Shown here: piece after piece, positions 1-7,193 of the stretch
Layout: the number at the start of each line of letters is the position of its first letter
How positions within the stretch are numbered: position 1 is the stretch's first letter
Assembly: GCA_036397975.1 (NCBI GenBank)
Contig: DASWHW010000233.1
Span: forward strand, 1-7,229
DNA: 7,229 nucleotides
From: SZUA-287 sp036397975
GTDB taxonomy: Bacteria; Bacteroidota; Ignavibacteria; UBA10030; UBA6906
Reading direction: 5' to 3'
Made by a program: the position numbers and the translations under genes
The notes under the pieces: generated by a model
Told to the model about the DNA's origin: nothing
The model's database searches: none
The model's input: only the letters and a program-made list of their open reading frames with translations

Positions 1-1
1 C

Positions 2-1393
2 CACGCGTACTACTGGCGGGACGACGGATTTAAAACGGAGTTCTGCACCCCCGACAACTGGAATCATCTCTGGTTCGTTCTTGTCAGCGCAAGTTACCTG
101 CGACATTCGCACGATGACTCGACGGCTGCCATTCTTTACCCACTTGTCACAAAGAGTCTCGAAGAGATTCTCAAGCAGAAAAAACCGGACAACCTCATGT
201 ACGGCTTCCGTCCCGATTGGTGGGACATCGGACATGTGGAGGGTCCGAGAGCGTACCTGACCATTCTGACAATCCGAGCTTTGAGGGAATACCTCTTCAT
301 CAATTCGGCACTTGGTCAGTTCTCGTCGTCGCTGATTCAGTATGAGCGTCTTGCGGATTCGATACAGACAGCGTTGAGCCATCGACTCTGGAATGAACAA
401 TCGAAGTATCTCATGGATAGCAATGGAAACACCCCTGATCCGCACTATTACATGGGCTCGCTGCTTGCAGCGACGTTCGGTGTATTGAGCAGGGAAAAGT
501 CGACCGAGCTTGTCGCAACTGCGACGAAGGAACTTGTCGATGCGCGGATCGGTGTTCGGTGCGTCATGCCTGTCGACTTTCATACACCAGAAGCGATTGC
601 ATTCTTCAAATTCGCCGGTGACGAAGCTGGACAGCCGTATTACTACATCAACGGCGGCGTGTGGCCACACAACAACGCGTGGTACGCGCTTGCGTTGAAG
701 AATGTCGGGATGGTTGATGAGGCTACGGACTTTGTGGAGAGAACCATGACCCTCGATGGGATTGCCAACAGCCCAATGGGCATACCTGCGATGTATGAGT
801 ATCGCTTTTCAGATTCAGCCTCAGCAGAGTTCGGCAAGATTGATAAACCTTCCTTTCTCTGGGCTGGCGGATTTTATCTTTACACGCTCTACCATCTGTT
901 CGGTATTGAGGAGAATGAGTGGAATGTTTCCATTGCCGGACCTCTTCCTTCGGCAACCCCATCTGCGAGGTACTCCTTTGCGTTCGGTGAATTGAAACTC
1001 GTCAATGTTCATGGAAACGGGAATCGCCTGCGCACTGCGTTCGTGGATGACAAAGAACTTCCGTCGCTTGTCTTGCCAGTGGAAAAGATGCGAGGAAAGA
1101 GTGTCAATGTCGAGTTCGGGACTCCAGAGCGGCCGTACCTTGAACGAGTGAATGCGCGGCTTCATTCTGTTCGATTCGACGCAGCGAAGAAATCGTTGTT
1201 GCTCAACCTGTCGTCGTTCAAAGGTCATAACACGGTGACTTCTGTCGTTGTAATGAAGACTCCGAAGAAGGTGGTACTCGATGGACGCACACAGCGCAAG
1301 TACACAGTCCGGACTGAGGAGGATGGAGTGAAGGTGCTGACCATCAGCTTCGCCGGTTCTGACAAACACCAGATCCTTGAGATAGTATTCTGA
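2..1393 (+). CDS. Six-hairpin glycosidase-like protein, 5'-truncated
   Basis: The reading frame is open from base 2, so the gene starts upstream of the window; 463 residues are visible, ending in TGA at 1391-1393. The visible part begins inside a helical catalytic-type domain rich in aromatic and acidic residues: DNWNHLW near bases 53-73, RPDWWDIGH at 209-235, GGVWPHNNAW at 653-682, and a FLWAGGFYLYTLYHLFG segment near 855-903. This spacing of W/D/H motifs between helix pairs is what is seen in (alpha/alpha)6 toroid glycosidases such as the GH63/GH94/GH133-like groups. From about base 930 the chain becomes beta-rich, like the C-terminal sandwich many such enzymes carry. The acids are candidates for catalysis, but family and substrate cannot be fixed from the partial sequence. 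It heads a same-strand cluster with two oxidoreductases and a second helical-toroid protein, which supports a role in oligosaccharide breakdown. The N-terminus, and so any signal peptide, is not visible. Confidence 0.7.
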   Translation, partial: HAYYWRDDGFKTEFCTPDNWNHLWFVLVSASYLRHSHDDSTAAILYPLVTKSLEEILKQKKPDNLMYGFRPDWWDIGHVEGPRAYLTILTIRALREYLFINSALGQFSSSLIQYERLADSIQTALSHRLWNEQSKYLMDSNGNTPDPHYYMGSLLAATFGVLSREKSTELVATATKELVDARIGVRCVMPVDFHTPEAIAFFKFAGDEAGQPYYYINGGVWPHNNAWYALALKNVGMVDEATDFVERTMTLDGIANSPMGIPAMYEYRFSDSASAEFGKIDKPSFLWAGGFYLYTLYHLFGIEENEWNVSIAGPLPSATPSARYSFAFGELKLVNVHGNGNRLRTAFVDDKELPSLVLPVEKMRGKSVNVEFGTPERPYLERVNARLHSVRFDAAKKSLLLNLSSFKGHNTVTSVVVMKTPKKVVLDGRTQRKYTVRTEEDGVKVLTISFAGSDKHQILEIVF

Positions 1394-1400
1394 CAATGCT

Positions 1401-2417
1401 ATGAAAGCGGCGCAATTTGAAAAACCACATACGTTGAACGTCATCAACAAGCGGCTTCGCGCATTGAATGAGGGAGAGGTTCTCGTCAAAGTGGAAGCAT
1501 GCGGAGTGTGCGGAACGGACGTTCACATCGTCGATGGAACATCGAGATCGACACCGCCAGTTGTGTTGGGACATGAGTATGCCGGTACTGTGGCGGATGT
1601 GGCAAGAGGGACGAAAGACGCAACAGTCGGACAATATGTTGGTATCGACCCGAACATTTCCTGCGGAACGTGCTTCTATTGCCGCAGAGGGTTCGTACAT
1701 CTCTGCTCCAGCCTCCGTGCGCTTGGCGTCGATTTGGATGGAGGAATGGCCGAGTACTGCATTGTCCCGGTCAAACAAACGTACGCCCTGCCGGAGAACA
1801 TCACACCTGAACTGAGTGCTTTCATCGAGCCCGTATCCTGTGCCATCCACGGCATCGATCTCGCCCGAATCCGAACCGGAGACACTGTCGTTATTATTGG
1901 CGGTGGGACAATTGGTCTGATCATGCTCCAACTTTCCCAACATGCAGGCGCCGCACGGGTCATTATCGTCGAGCCCCTTGCACACAAGCGAAGCATCGCT
2001 CAGAGCCTCGGTGCTAATGTTGTGCTCGATCCATCTGCAACCGATATCCTCTCCGCCGTCCTCGACCTCACGCATGTTGGTGCCGACGTGGCGCTTGAAT
2101 GTGTCGGAAAGCCGGCAACCAGCGAGCTGGCACTGGCGCTCGCCCGGCGCGGTGGACTTGTGGAGTTCTTCGGCGTTTGCCCGATTGCCGAGAAGATTGC
2201 CATCGAGCCGAATGCCGTGTACTTTAAAGAACTGACGATTGTCGGCTCGTACGTTAACCCGCACACGTTCGGCCGGTCGATTGCAATGCTGCAATCCGGA
2301 AGGGTGCGGATTGACAAGTTCCAATTAGATAAATTTCCGCTTGATGGCGTACACGAAGCGCTGCGCTATCAACGCGAAGGGAAGACAATCAAGAGCATTA
2401 TTGAGCCATGCGCATGA
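1401..2417 (+). CDS. Zinc-dependent medium-chain alcohol/polyol dehydrogenase
   Basis: A full-length 338-residue member of the zinc MDR family (sorbitol, threonine and butanediol dehydrogenase type), which oxidises a secondary alcohol or polyol with NAD(P). Catalytic-zinc ligands are visible: C37 in CGVCGTD (34-40), H58-E59 in GHEYAG, and E143 in FIEP. The four structural-zinc cysteines are C88, C91, C94 and C102. The Rossmann glycine motif GGGTIG lies at 167-172, and an acidic residue after the second strand (E191 in IIVEP) favours NAD over NADP by family rule. The length is typical and nothing is missing. The ATG at 1401 lies 7 nt after the previous stop and has no good Shine-Dalgarno, so translation probably depends on coupling to the upstream gene. 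Its stop overlaps the next start (ATGA). With the neighbouring glycosidase-like proteins it likely oxidises a sugar or sugar alcohol; the exact substrate is unknown. Confidence 0.9.
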   Translation: MKAAQFEKPHTLNVINKRLRALNEGEVLVKVEACGVCGTDVHIVDGTSRSTPPVVLGHEYAGTVADVARGTKDATVGQYVGIDPNISCGTCFYCRRGFVHLCSSLRALGVDLDGGMAEYCIVPVKQTYALPENITPELSAFIEPVSCAIHGIDLARIRTGDTVVIIGGGTIGLIMLQLSQHAGAARVIIVEPLAHKRSIAQSLGANVVLDPSATDILSAVLDLTHVGADVALECVGKPATSELALALARRGGLVEFFGVCPIAEKIAIEPNAVYFKELTIVGSYVNPHTFGRSIAMLQSGRVRIDKFQLDKFPLDGVHEALRYQREGKTIKSIIEPCA

Positions 2418-3379
2418 AACGTCGTGACTTTCTATACTCAGCACTCTCCATGAGTGCCGTCGTGCATGGTGGCGCGCAAACACTATTGGAGTCAACAGTG
2501 AATAGTCAATCTGATACACCAATTCCTAAACGGAGATATAAGGACGATGACATGCTTTCGCTGATTGGGTTTGGTGGCATCGTCTGTCTCAACCAGTCTT
2601 CAAAGGAGTGTGCAAATATCGTTGCCGAAGCGTTCGATAGCGGAATGAATTATTTTGACGTCGCTCCATCGTATGGCGACGGCGAAGCCGAACAGAAACT
2701 CGGCCCTGCGCTGGAACAGTATCGGCAGCGAGCGTTCCTCGCGTGTAAGACCATGCATCGTGATGCGAAGGGTTCGCAGCAGGAATTGGAACAATCACTG
2801 CGACGGCTTCGGACGGACCATTTCGACCTCTATCAGTTTCATGCCGTGACAACGCTCGAAGAGGTTGACAAGATTTTCTCAAGGGGCGGTGCTATCGAGA
2901 CGTTTCTCAAGGCCCGCGACGCAGGACGGATTCGCTACATCGGTTTCTCCGCACATTCGGAAGAAGCGGCTCTCGATATGATGGACCGGTTCGGCTTTGA
3001 TTCGATTCTTTTTCCGTTCAATGTTGTCTGCTATTCTCAAGGAAAGTTTGGACCGAGAGTTCTTGAGCGTGCAAAAGAAAAAGGTGTTGCGCGTCTTGCA
3101 CTGAAAGCGCTTGCCTATTCGCCTTGGTCTTCGGGTGCAGAACGTACGCATCCGAAGTGCTGGTATCAACCTATCACAGACCGCGAGCTGGCAACACAAG
3201 CGCTGCGCTTCACATTGTCGGAAGACGTTACATCAGCCCTTCCTCCTGGCGATCAAGGGTTATTCCGTTTGGCGTTGGAGATTGGTGCGAACTTTACGCC
3301 GATGAATCAACAAGAACGCGAAAAGCTGATTGCAAGAACAGAAGGTGTTCAATCGCTATTTCCACTCAAGGGAAATTAG
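2414..3379 (+). CDS. Aldo/keto reductase with Tat signal peptide
   Basis: A 321-residue aldo/keto reductase (TIM barrel, NAD(P)H-dependent carbonyl reduction or the reverse). The catalytic tetrad is visible: D82 in YFDVAPSYG, Y87 in the same motif, K112 in ACKT and H143 in YQFHAV. RYIGFSAH follows at the usual distance. The N-terminus MKRRDFLYSALSMSAVV carries a twin-arginine motif (RRDFL) and a short hydrophobic stretch, which predicts folded export by the Tat system; no lipobox cysteine is seen. ATG 2414 is preferred because it forms an ATGA overlap with the dehydrogenase stop and has GAG at 2403-2405 at a sensible distance. An in-frame ATG at 2408 would add only two residues. The last part (LPPGDQGLFRLALEIGANFTPMN) resembles the C-terminal end of this export-tagged AKR group. 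The substrate is unknown; a sugar-derived carbonyl is likely from context. Confidence 0.88.
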   Translation: MKRRDFLYSALSMSAVVHGGAQTLLESTVNSQSDTPIPKRRYKDDDMLSLIGFGGIVCLNQSSKECANIVAEAFDSGMNYFDVAPSYGDGEAEQKLGPALEQYRQRAFLACKTMHRDAKGSQQELEQSLRRLRTDHFDLYQFHAVTTLEEVDKIFSRGGAIETFLKARDAGRIRYIGFSAHSEEAALDMMDRFGFDSILFPFNVVCYSQGKFGPRVLERAKEKGVARLALKALAYSPWSSGAERTHPKCWYQPITDRELATQALRFTLSEDVTSALPPGDQGLFRLALEIGANFTPMNQQEREKLIARTEGVQSLFPLKGN

Positions 3380-3380
3380 T

Positions 3381-4820
3381 ATGATAGTCGGAAACCGAAA
3401 TCGGCTCGCACCGTTACGCACAATGAAACCCATATTCCTTCCACTGTTGCTTCTGACGAGTGGATTGTCGGTACGCGGTGTTGGCCAGGAGTCTCTCGTC
3501 AACTTTAGCCATCTCGAACATCTGACCGAGCGCATTCCATTTGCACGGGACACGGTCAGCATTGTGCACGTCTACGCCAACTATCCTGACTACCAATGGG
3601 TGGATGCGAAGGAATCCGGGCCGGAGGGAATTGCGTGCGTTGATGATGCCGCCCGCGCTGCAGTTGTCTACCTGCGCCACTATGAGCTGACGAAAGATGT
3701 CCGGAGCCTGTCGCAAGCAAAAGACCTTCTCAAGTTTGTCCTCAACATGCAGGCCGATGACGGTGAGTTTTACAACTTCATCCATGCCGATCACTCGATC
3801 AACAAGGATGGAAAGACAAGTTTCAAATCGTTTGGGTGGTGGGCAAGTCGAGCAGTATGGTGCATGGCGTTGGGGTATCGCGTTCTCCCATCGGTGGATT
3901 CAGCGTTCGCAATGCGATTGCAGCAAGGCGTCGAGAAATCGTTGCCCCATGTTGAGAAGTTGCTGGCGAAGTATGGCACGTATCAGACGATGCAAGGATA
4001 TCGTGTTCCGCAATGGCTGTTGTACGAGTCGGGTGCCGATGCAACGACGGAGCTGCTGTTTGGATTGAACGAGTATTATGCTGCGACGCAGGACAAGAAG
4101 GTAAAGCGACTCATTGAAAAACTCGCCGATGGCATAATGGCGATGCAGGATGGCGACATCAAGACTTTTCCGTACGGACTTTGCCGCTCCTGGCAAACGA
4201 TCTGGCATATGTGGGGGAATGGACAAACGCAGGCACTCGCTCAAGCAGGAAAGATGCTGAAGAACAAGAAGATGATCAACTCCGCCGAGCGTGAAGCGAA
4301 GGGTTGGTACAGCCGTCTGTTGATTCAAGGATTCTTGAAAGAAATGGATGTCGCCGCGCCCGGGCAAAAGCTGGAGTACGAACAGATTGCATACGCCATG
4401 CGCCCAATGATTGTCGGATTGATCAGACTCTACGAGGCGACGGGGAAAGCGGAGTATCTAAAGATGGCGGGACGCGCAGGCTCGTGGTTCTTCGGTAACA
4501 ATGTTGCCCATGAGCAAATGTACGACCCGGTGACCGGCCGTTGCTATGACGGCATCAGAGACTCTGTTACGATCAACAAGAACTCAGGGGCTGAATCCAC
4601 TATCGAAGCTTTGCATGCGCTTGTTGAGGTTGAGCGGTACCCTGTTGCGATGAAGTTGCTGAACTATCGCCGTACCCGCGGTGGTGAATCTGCGAGCTCT
4701 CTATATGCGGTATTTGAGAATTCACAGGGCGATGAGCTGACCCTTGTGCTCGACTTGAAGAAGTCTAAAGTTGTTGTGCTGGAGGGAGAGAAGAGCAAGA
4801 AGTATGGTGGGGGAAAATGA
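3381..4820 (+). CDS. Exported (alpha/alpha)6-toroid protein, glycosidase/glycosyltransferase-associated type
   Basis: This 479-residue protein is read from ATG 3381, chosen because AAGGGA at 3368-3373 sits 7 nt upstream and the start lies 1 nt after the reductase stop; an in-frame ATG at 3423 has no such site. Residues 1-16 are basic (R6, R8, R13, K16) and 17-31 are hydrophobic, then a Q/S-rich stretch follows, so it should be exported by Sec; the cleavage site is unclear. The mature part is helical with repeated aromatic pairs: YPDYQWVDAKESGPEG, then CVDDAARA at 86-93, a WHMWGNGQTQALAQAG segment near bases 4202-4249, and NSGAEST at 401-407. From recollection, paired VDDxARA and GxEST motifs also occur in helical domains attached to some bacterial glycosyltransferases encoded beside mannoside-active enzymes; this has not been checked here. 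It may bind or cleave the same glycan as the first gene. No specific enzyme activity can be assigned. Confidence 0.7.
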   Translation: MIVGNRNRLAPLRTMKPIFLPLLLLTSGLSVRGVGQESLVNFSHLEHLTERIPFARDTVSIVHVYANYPDYQWVDAKESGPEGIACVDDAARAAVVYLRHYELTKDVRSLSQAKDLLKFVLNMQADDGEFYNFIHADHSINKDGKTSFKSFGWWASRAVWCMALGYRVLPSVDSAFAMRLQQGVEKSLPHVEKLLAKYGTYQTMQGYRVPQWLLYESGADATTELLFGLNEYYAATQDKKVKRLIEKLADGIMAMQDGDIKTFPYGLCRSWQTIWHMWGNGQTQALAQAGKMLKNKKMINSAEREAKGWYSRLLIQGFLKEMDVAAPGQKLEYEQIAYAMRPMIVGLIRLYEATGKAEYLKMAGRAGSWFFGNNVAHEQMYDPVTGRCYDGIRDSVTINKNSGAESTIEALHALVEVERYPVAMKLLNYRRTRGGESASSLYAVFENSQGDELTLVLDLKKSKVVVLEGEKSKKYGGGK

Positions 4821-4914
4821 AGGTTGACTGCGGAGAGGACTGCTGCTATATTAACCGTGAGCTACATGAATGGAACAAACGCCATGCGTAGTTACACTAG
4901 TTATAGGAACATTG
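4812..4914 (+). repeat. Direct repeat copy 1 (upstream of the phosphatase)
   Basis: This segment matches 6231-6368. In the first block, 4815-4888 aligns with 6233-6307 with six substitutions and one 1-nt indel. A second, weaker block follows: 4889-4914 aligns with 6344-6368 and shares GTTACA, TAGTTA, GG and CATTG. The repeat starts at the last codons of the preceding gene, whose stop is 4818-4820. Copy 1 lacks a 36-nt segment present in copy 2. It contains GTTATAGG at 4900-4907. I found no inverted arms that would make it an obvious attC. The remaining bases to 5000 show no feature I can support. Confidence 0.85.
4817..4891 (+). CDS. Candidate small ORF in repeat copy 1 (24 residues, cysteine-containing)
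   Basis: An ATG at 4817 overlaps the previous gene's TGA as ATGA and opens a 24-codon frame to TAG at 4889-4891. The peptide begins MKVDCGEDCC and contains ELHEWNKR. The second repeat copy encodes a clearly related sequence (MKVECGEDCC, then DWNKRY after a 1-nt shift). Differences in the shared part are D/E, Y/S, N/D, E/D, one silent change and H/Y, several of them conservative, which is compatible with a once-coding sequence. No Shine-Dalgarno better than the GGGGGAAA run just upstream is seen. I do not recognise the peptide. It may equally be a non-coding repeat that happens to be open, or the remnant N-terminus of a lost gene. Confidence 0.25.
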   Translation: MKVDCGEDCCYINRELHEWNKRHA

Positions 4915-5000
4915 GTTTGCGGACAGTCTACGACATCATCAAAATCCATTTGACGGCATCAGCTTGTTGAACAAATCGTGTAGATCGTTGAAAAAATACA

Positions 5001-6245
5001 ATGAAGAATGAAGACCAAAACCAGCTGATACAAGAGCTCTTTTTGTTACAGCGTGTAGCTCAGAGGATTAACTCAACTTTAGACATGGATGTTCTCCTTG
5101 AAGAGATTGTCAACGATGTCGCACAAACATTCGGTTGCTCACGCTCGGCTGTCTTGCTGAAAGATGATAAGACCAATGAACTTATCATCGTGGCAGTTCG
5201 CGGCTGGACCAAAAACTATCACCTGAAAGGAGAGCGCTTCAAGATCGGCGAGTTCGGGATGGTCGGACACGTCGGTGCAACGGGAGAAACGTATTACGCG
5301 CCGGACGTGACGGTAGATCATTACTACCAGGTGAGTGAAGACTTGACCCGTTCGGAAGTTGACATCCCGCTAAAATCACACGGGCAACTGATCGGGGTCT
5401 TTAATGCTCAACATAATGAGTTCAACGGTTTTTCACCCGCCCGTATCCAACTCCTTGAGGCGTTGGGGGGGCACATAGCAACGGCGATAGAGAACGCCCG
5501 GATGTTTCAAAGGGAGCGCATGGAAAAGGACCGAATGATAAAGGAGTTGAGTGAGGCGCAGCGCATACAACTAAGCCTGTTTCCCAGTCAGTCTCCCGAA
5601 ATTCCTCGATTTGCAGTGAACGGTCTGTGTCTGCCCTGTCAGGAAGTCGGCGGTGATTGGTATGATTACATCCCGCTTCAGGGCGGTCGCCTGGCGGTAG
5701 TATTGGCGGATGTCTCTGGTAAGGGCATGGGAGCGGCCTTGTTAATGTCGTCAACCCGCACCGTCCTGCGGCTGGTCGCCGACAGCGGACTACCGCCTGC
5801 GGAAGTCCTGTCCCGCGTCAACCGTGTGCTCTTGAAAGATTTCCCGACGGCCAAGTTCGTCACCATGGTGTATGCAATTCTTGATCCGAAAAGCGGAAAC
5901 ATCGCCTTCGCCAGCGCGGGACATCTTCATCCTCTTTTTGTTGATGGGCGCGGCGCGCATTTTTTGGAAACTGATGCCGGATTGCCGTTGGGTATCCGTG
6001 AGGGTTCTTTCTCTGAACGTACTGTTGAGATGACGGCAGGAAGCCGTCTTGTCTTCTACTCGGATGGCGTTACCGAAGCGATGAATTCATCATTTGAACA
6101 ATATGGGGCAACGCGCCTTCGAGATCATGTCGCCAATCCATCAGCTTCCGTTCAGAGTCTCTTGAACGACGTCCGCACCTTTACGGGCGGTTATTCCGCT
6201 TCCGATGATGTTACGGTCGTTATGGTACAGGGAAATGAAGGTTGA
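5001..6245 (+). CDS. GAF-domain SpoIIE/PP2C (RsbU-like) serine phosphatase
   Basis: A 414-residue cytoplasmic signalling protein with no signal peptide or membrane segment. Residues about 12-170 form a GAF sensor domain (CSRSAVLLKD near 46-55, GEFGMVGHVGATGE near 83-96, IGVFNAQHN at 131-139, ending in the helix ATAIENARMF). A charged helix (about 165-195), probably coiled coil, links it to a SpoIIE-type PP2C phosphatase from about 200. Metal-binding motifs are intact: GGDWYDY at 217-223 (D219), ADVSGKGMGAAL at 236-247 (D237), SAGH at 305-308, FYSDGVTEA at 352-360 (D355) and SDDVT at 401-405. By family knowledge it would dephosphorylate a phosphoserine on an anti-sigma-factor antagonist or similar STAS protein in response to a ligand bound by GAF. 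No partner (STAS protein, anti-sigma kinase or sigma factor) is encoded here. The ATG at 5001 has only an A-rich leader. The gene is bracketed by two direct repeats and its last codons belong to the second copy. Confidence 0.93.
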   Translation: MKNEDQNQLIQELFLLQRVAQRINSTLDMDVLLEEIVNDVAQTFGCSRSAVLLKDDKTNELIIVAVRGWTKNYHLKGERFKIGEFGMVGHVGATGETYYAPDVTVDHYYQVSEDLTRSEVDIPLKSHGQLIGVFNAQHNEFNGFSPARIQLLEALGGHIATAIENARMFQRERMEKDRMIKELSEAQRIQLSLFPSQSPEIPRFAVNGLCLPCQEVGGDWYDYIPLQGGRLAVVLADVSGKGMGAALLMSSTRTVLRLVADSGLPPAEVLSRVNRVLLKDFPTAKFVTMVYAILDPKSGNIAFASAGHLHPLFVDGRGAHFLETDAGLPLGIREGSFSERTVEMTAGSRLVFYSDGVTEAMNSSFEQYGATRLRDHVANPSASVQSLLNDVRTFTGGYSASDDVTVVMVQGNEG

Positions 6246-6368
6246 GTGCGGAGAGGACTGCTGCTCTATTGACCGTGAGCTACCATGATTGGAATAAACG
6301 CTATGCGTTTAGCCAGCCGATCCGGACGTAAGTACGCAATGCGATGTTACAGTAGTTAGCGGTCATTG
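6231..6368 (+). repeat. Direct repeat copy 2 (downstream of the phosphatase)
   Basis: Second copy of the repeat at 4812-4914. It overlaps the final codons and stop (6243-6245) of the phosphatase gene, as copy 1 overlaps its upstream gene. It has 36 extra bases (6308-6343) that end in ATGCG, the same five bases that precede them at 6303-6307. It continues into GTTAGCGG (6355-6362) and TCATTGCAG, where the AT-rich cassette-like unit begins. The offset between the first blocks of the two copies is 1418 nt. No complementary arms typical of a folded attC were found by eye. Confidence 0.85.
6235..6331 (+). pseudogene. Frameshifted small ORF in repeat copy 2
   Basis: Counterpart of the small ORF at 4817-4891. 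The ATG at 6235 opens MKVECGEDCCSIDREL, but an extra C in the CTACCATG stretch (6280-6287) puts a TGA in frame at 6286-6288, giving only 17 residues. If that base is removed the frame continues as HDWNKRYAFSQPIRT to TAA at 6329-6331, aligning with the copy 1 peptide and running past its end. The start lies 11 nt inside the phosphatase gene. It could be a decayed short gene or simply a non-coding repeat. The function is unknown. Confidence 0.22.
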
Positions 6369-7193
6369 CAGACAAAGCTTTGCGACAAACCATAAATAAC
6401 TTAAAGGCAAATGGAAAGTTTAACAATTAAGCAAATGATTAAAAAATATTCGGTTTTGATATGCGTAGTCATTTCTGTGATTCTAATGGTAATAGCAACC
6501 TTAGTTTATCCTGGGGGATCATTGCATGACAAAAATTCTACAGGGTTTGACTGGTCAAAAAATTTCATAAGTAACTTGTTTGCAGCAAAAGCAATAAATG
6601 GTTCAGAGAACACGTCAAGAATTTGGGCAATCATTGGCATGGCATTCCATTCTGTTGGTTATGGAATATTTTTTATCAATATGTCAAAGAAGATTTCTGC
6701 AAGACACGCTGCTACCATCTTAAAATTTGTAGGTGCTGCCAACATATTCTTTAGTTTCTTAGTCGTAACACCTTTGCACGACATCATGGTAACGATATCG
6801 AGCACGTTGTCTTTGATTGGTTTATTTTATATCACGGTATTTATCCTAAAGACAAAGCTCCATTTATTTAAATTCTTCTGCATCATTTGCTTGTTGACTT
6901 TTTACTATACCTTATACTTATATGGTTCAGGTAATTGGGGATTATTGGCCATAATGCAGAAGGTATCTTTTGTTAGTTCAATGTTATTAATTTTAGGACT
7001 GGAGTACTTTACCAAACAGGAAAACTTTAATCAAATTAAACTGGGCGGACAAAAAATACAAGCAACGAACCGCTAACACGGGTTTAAGAAATGGCGGCTG
7101 ACGAGCAAGTTGAAAGTGTGTGCAAGTAATTTACTTTTGTAGCGAGGGACAGTGAAGTGCTCCGAACTCCGCCACTTCTTAAACCCGCAAACC
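6355..7193 (+). mobile_element. Integron-like gene cassette (one membrane-protein gene)
   Basis: The unit runs from the GTTAGCGG core (6355-6362) to just before the next core, GTTATGCG (7194-7201), about 839 bp, a normal cassette size. Both cores are followed by a matching TCATT(G)GCAG stretch. The unit holds a single same-strand ORF with a short 5' leader. The ORF stop is inside the TAAC that begins an attC-like inverted-repeat site, which is a hallmark of integron cassettes. The unit is plainly richer in A and T than the DNA before it, consistent with separate origin. No integrase gene or attI site is in the window, so membership of an active array is inferred only. Confidence 0.62.
6411..7076 (+). 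CDS. Six-helix integral membrane protein (cassette gene, DUF998-like)
   Basis: A 221-residue protein with six probable membrane helices at about 14-33, 71-91, 101-120, 125-147, 152-171 and 178-199. The first loop carries YPGGSLHD and GFDWSKNFISNLF, and PLHD lies at 121-124. This arrangement (YPGG-type loop, a W-x-x-N-x-I-S-like segment, later P-x-HD) resembles the small DUF998-type membrane proteins of bacteria, whose function is not settled; this is recognition by eye only. The basic segments K10-K12 and K93-K94 may help set topology. AAAGG at 6403-6407 is a possible but close Shine-Dalgarno. Codon use is AT-rich, unlike the upstream genes. The TAA stop (7074-7076) is part of the attC-like core. 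Cassette genes are usually transcribed from an upstream array promoter or a weak local one; none is clearly visible here. A role cannot be assigned. Confidence 0.8.
   Translation: MESLTIKQMIKKYSVLICVVISVILMVIATLVYPGGSLHDKNSTGFDWSKNFISNLFAAKAINGSENTSRIWAIIGMAFHSVGYGIFFINMSKKISARHAATILKFVGAANIFFSFLVVTPLHDIMVTISSTLSLIGLFYITVFILKTKLHLFKFFCIICLLTFYYTLYLYGSGNWGLLAIMQKVSFVSSMLLILGLEYFTKQENFNQIKLGGQKIQATNR

Noticed and set aside
821..1489. Long minus-strand frame opposite the glycosidase-like gene
   Set aside because: It lies antisense across a well-supported gene and has no recognisable motif; it is a shadow of the + strand coding pattern.
1344..2324. 326-residue minus-strand frame opposite the dehydrogenase
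   Set aside because: The + strand encodes a complete zinc dehydrogenase with all metal ligands, whereas the antisense product is low in motif content and spans two genes.
4812..4914. Repeat copies 1 and 2 as ordinary attC sites
   Set aside because: The lengths and placement after stops fit, but by eye the ends are not complementary and no TAAC box pairs with the terminal GTTA.
4949..4986. TTGACG with a downstream TAGAT as a promoter for the phosphatase gene
   Set aside because: The spacing is about 25 nt rather than about 17 nt and no other hexamer fits, so it is not supported.
4812..6368. Phosphatase region as an insertion sequence or composite transposon
   Set aside because: There is no transposase, no terminal inverted repeats and no target-site duplication; only direct repeats are seen.
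6366..6397. TTGCAG with CATAAA as a local cassette promoter
   Set aside because: The match to consensus is weak and the spacer is about 19 nt in an AT-rich leader where chance matches are common.
7079..7187. Rho-independent terminator after the membrane-protein gene
   Set aside because: The arms are about 70 nt apart and no T-run follows; the outer TAAC/GTTA boxes fit a recombination site better.
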